Source: 2-12-FULL-65-11 sp049679965 (GTDB taxonomy: Bacteria > Acidobacteriota > Vicinamibacteria > Vicinamibacterales > CAVVIG01). Taken from it: 5,108 bases of DNA. The position numbers were made by a program, and so were the translations under genes. The stretch lies in contig JBAUGX010000100.1 in assembly GCA_049679965.1 (NCBI GenBank), positions 1-5,108 on the forward strand. The letters run 5' to 3'. Below, in pieces: positions 4,286 through 5,108 of this stretch (its first letter is position 1; every line of letters starts with the position of its first letter). Under the pieces are notes generated by a model. That model had not been told where the DNA came from. It saw only the letters and a program-made list of their open reading frames with translations, and made no database searches.

Positions 4286-5108
4286 ATGTTACGCAGGATG
4301 TTTTCGATCGCTGTGGTCCTTGCGACCATCCTCTCAATGGGCGCGGCCGCGCAGAACGCCAACCCGGTCGTTGCCGCGGCATCGAAGGCGATGGGCGCGG
4401 ACGGTCTGAATTCGATCACCTACTCGGGAACCGCGCGAAACGGGCAGTTCGGCCAGAGCAAGGCCATTGGGAACCCCTTGGGGCCCAACAATTTGACGCA
4501 GATCACGGCGTACACCCGCACGCTCAACTTTGGACAGGCAGACAACCCGATGGCGCTCGTCTCGCGCGCGACCGGGCCGACCATGCCCCCCGCCGTGCCG
4601 GGCGCGCCGGCGCCAATGCCGGGCGTCTTCAACCAGAACATCTCGGCCATGCAGGTCAGCGCCAATTTTGGCCAGGCGCTGAACGTCCTGGCGACGCCGT
4701 GGGGCTTCCTGAAAGCCGCGGCGGCCAATAACGCCACCGCGACCGCGCAGGGCGGGCAGCAGGTGGTCTCGTTCTCGCCAGCGAACCTCATGTCGCCGTC
4801 GGGTCAGAGGTACACGGTGACCGGCTACATCAACAACCAGAACCTGGTCACCAAGGTCGAGACCCGCGTCGAGCACGCGGTGGTCGGTGACCTGCTGAGG
4901 GAATTCGAGTACTCGAACTACTCGAATAGGAACGGCGTGCAGGTGCCGGGCCGTATCGTCGAGAAGCAGGCCGGCCTCGAGACGTTCAACGCGGACATCA
5001 CGGGCGCGACTGCCAATCCCGCGAACCTCGCCGAGCTGCTCACGCCTCCGCCGGCTCCGGCGCGTGGCGGCGCTCCGGCCGGCGCGCCAGGCGCACCAGG
5101 TGCACCGG
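4286..5108 (+). CDS. Secreted protein, N-terminal part; probable partner domain of a metallo-beta-lactamase-fold hydrolase (3' end outside window)
   Basis: The frame is open from the ATG at 4286 to the window end, 274 codons plus one base. GGAGG (4276-4280) lies five bases upstream. Residues 1-22 are a classical signal peptide: basic MLRR, hydrophobic core, and an AAA cleavage site before QNANP. The mature part starts VVAAASKAMGADGLNSITYSGTARNG, and later has TPWGFLKAAAANNAT (137-151), YTVTGYINNQNLVTKVETRVEHAVVGDLL (176-204) and PGRIVEKQAG (221-230). This series resembles the exported N-terminal domain that precedes a metallo-beta-lactamase-fold domain in many Acidobacteriota proteins. From about 253 a Pro/Gly/Ala linker begins and runs off the edge, as expected before a second domain. 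That second domain is not visible, so the hydrolase link is inference. The mature protein should lie in the periplasm or outside the cell. Confidence 0.8.
   Translation, partial: MLRRMFSIAVVLATILSMGAAAQNANPVVAAASKAMGADGLNSITYSGTARNGQFGQSKAIGNPLGPNNLTQITAYTRTLNFGQADNPMALVSRATGPTMPPAVPGAPAPMPGVFNQNISAMQVSANFGQALNVLATPWGFLKAAAANNATATAQGGQQVVSFSPANLMSPSGQRYTVTGYINNQNLVTKVETRVEHAVVGDLLREFEYSNYSNRNGVQVPGRIVEKQAGLETFNADITGATANPANLAELLTPPPAPARGGAPAGAPGAPGAP

Noticed and set aside
4334..4876. Minus-strand frames of 180 and 123 codons over the secreted-protein gene
   Set aside because: They are antisense to a frame with a signal peptide, a good ribosome binding site and a strong promoter; the Arg-rich products are typical antisense shadows.

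Overview
The window is GC-rich bacterial DNA with few non-coding stretches and strong start sites preceded by GGAGG-like ribosome binding sites. The best lineage hint is the secreted protein that runs off the right edge. Its N-terminal domain followed by a Pro/Gly/Ala linker resembles the region in front of metallo-beta-lactamase-fold hydrolases of Acidobacteriota (Vicinamibacterales-like soil bacteria). That placement is from memory of the family, not from a search.

Left flank (1-921): the C-terminal half of an OsmC-family peroxidase points right and meets a YbaK/EbsC-type aminoacyl-tRNA deacylase gene tail to tail, with overlapping stop codons at a CTAG. A complete tRNA-Ala (anticodon GGC, G3:U70 present, CCA encoded) follows.

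Middle (905-4163): the last 21 bases of the tRNA region (905-925) recur as a direct repeat at 4143-4163 with one mismatch. This is the usual signature of an element integrated into the 3' end of a tRNA gene. The roughly 3.2 kb between the repeats is read here as a small, decayed genomic island. Next to the tRNA is an antisense C-terminal remnant that looks like a serine recombinase, cut off near 1051. Immediately after it starts a cysteine-rich SH3-like protein that seems to lack its N-terminus, so this looks like a deletion junction. Then come two divergent small membrane proteins (a four-TM protein leftwards, a two-TM protein with a soluble N-terminal domain rightwards), a 320-base gene-free stretch with clustered hairpins, a damaged hicAB toxin-antitoxin pair, and a small winged-helix-like gene ending near the right repeat.

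The most notable local finding is hicAB. A 4-bp tandem duplication shifts the end of the HicA toxin frame and runs it into the HicB antitoxin frame, giving one 144-codon open frame. A separate 12-bp tandem duplication adds four residues to HicB. HicB keeps its own start codon and ribosome binding site, so the locus may now act as antitoxin only, or as an unusual fusion.

Right flank (4164-5108): an AT-rich promoter region with a perfect TATAAT leads to the secreted protein described above, open at the window end.
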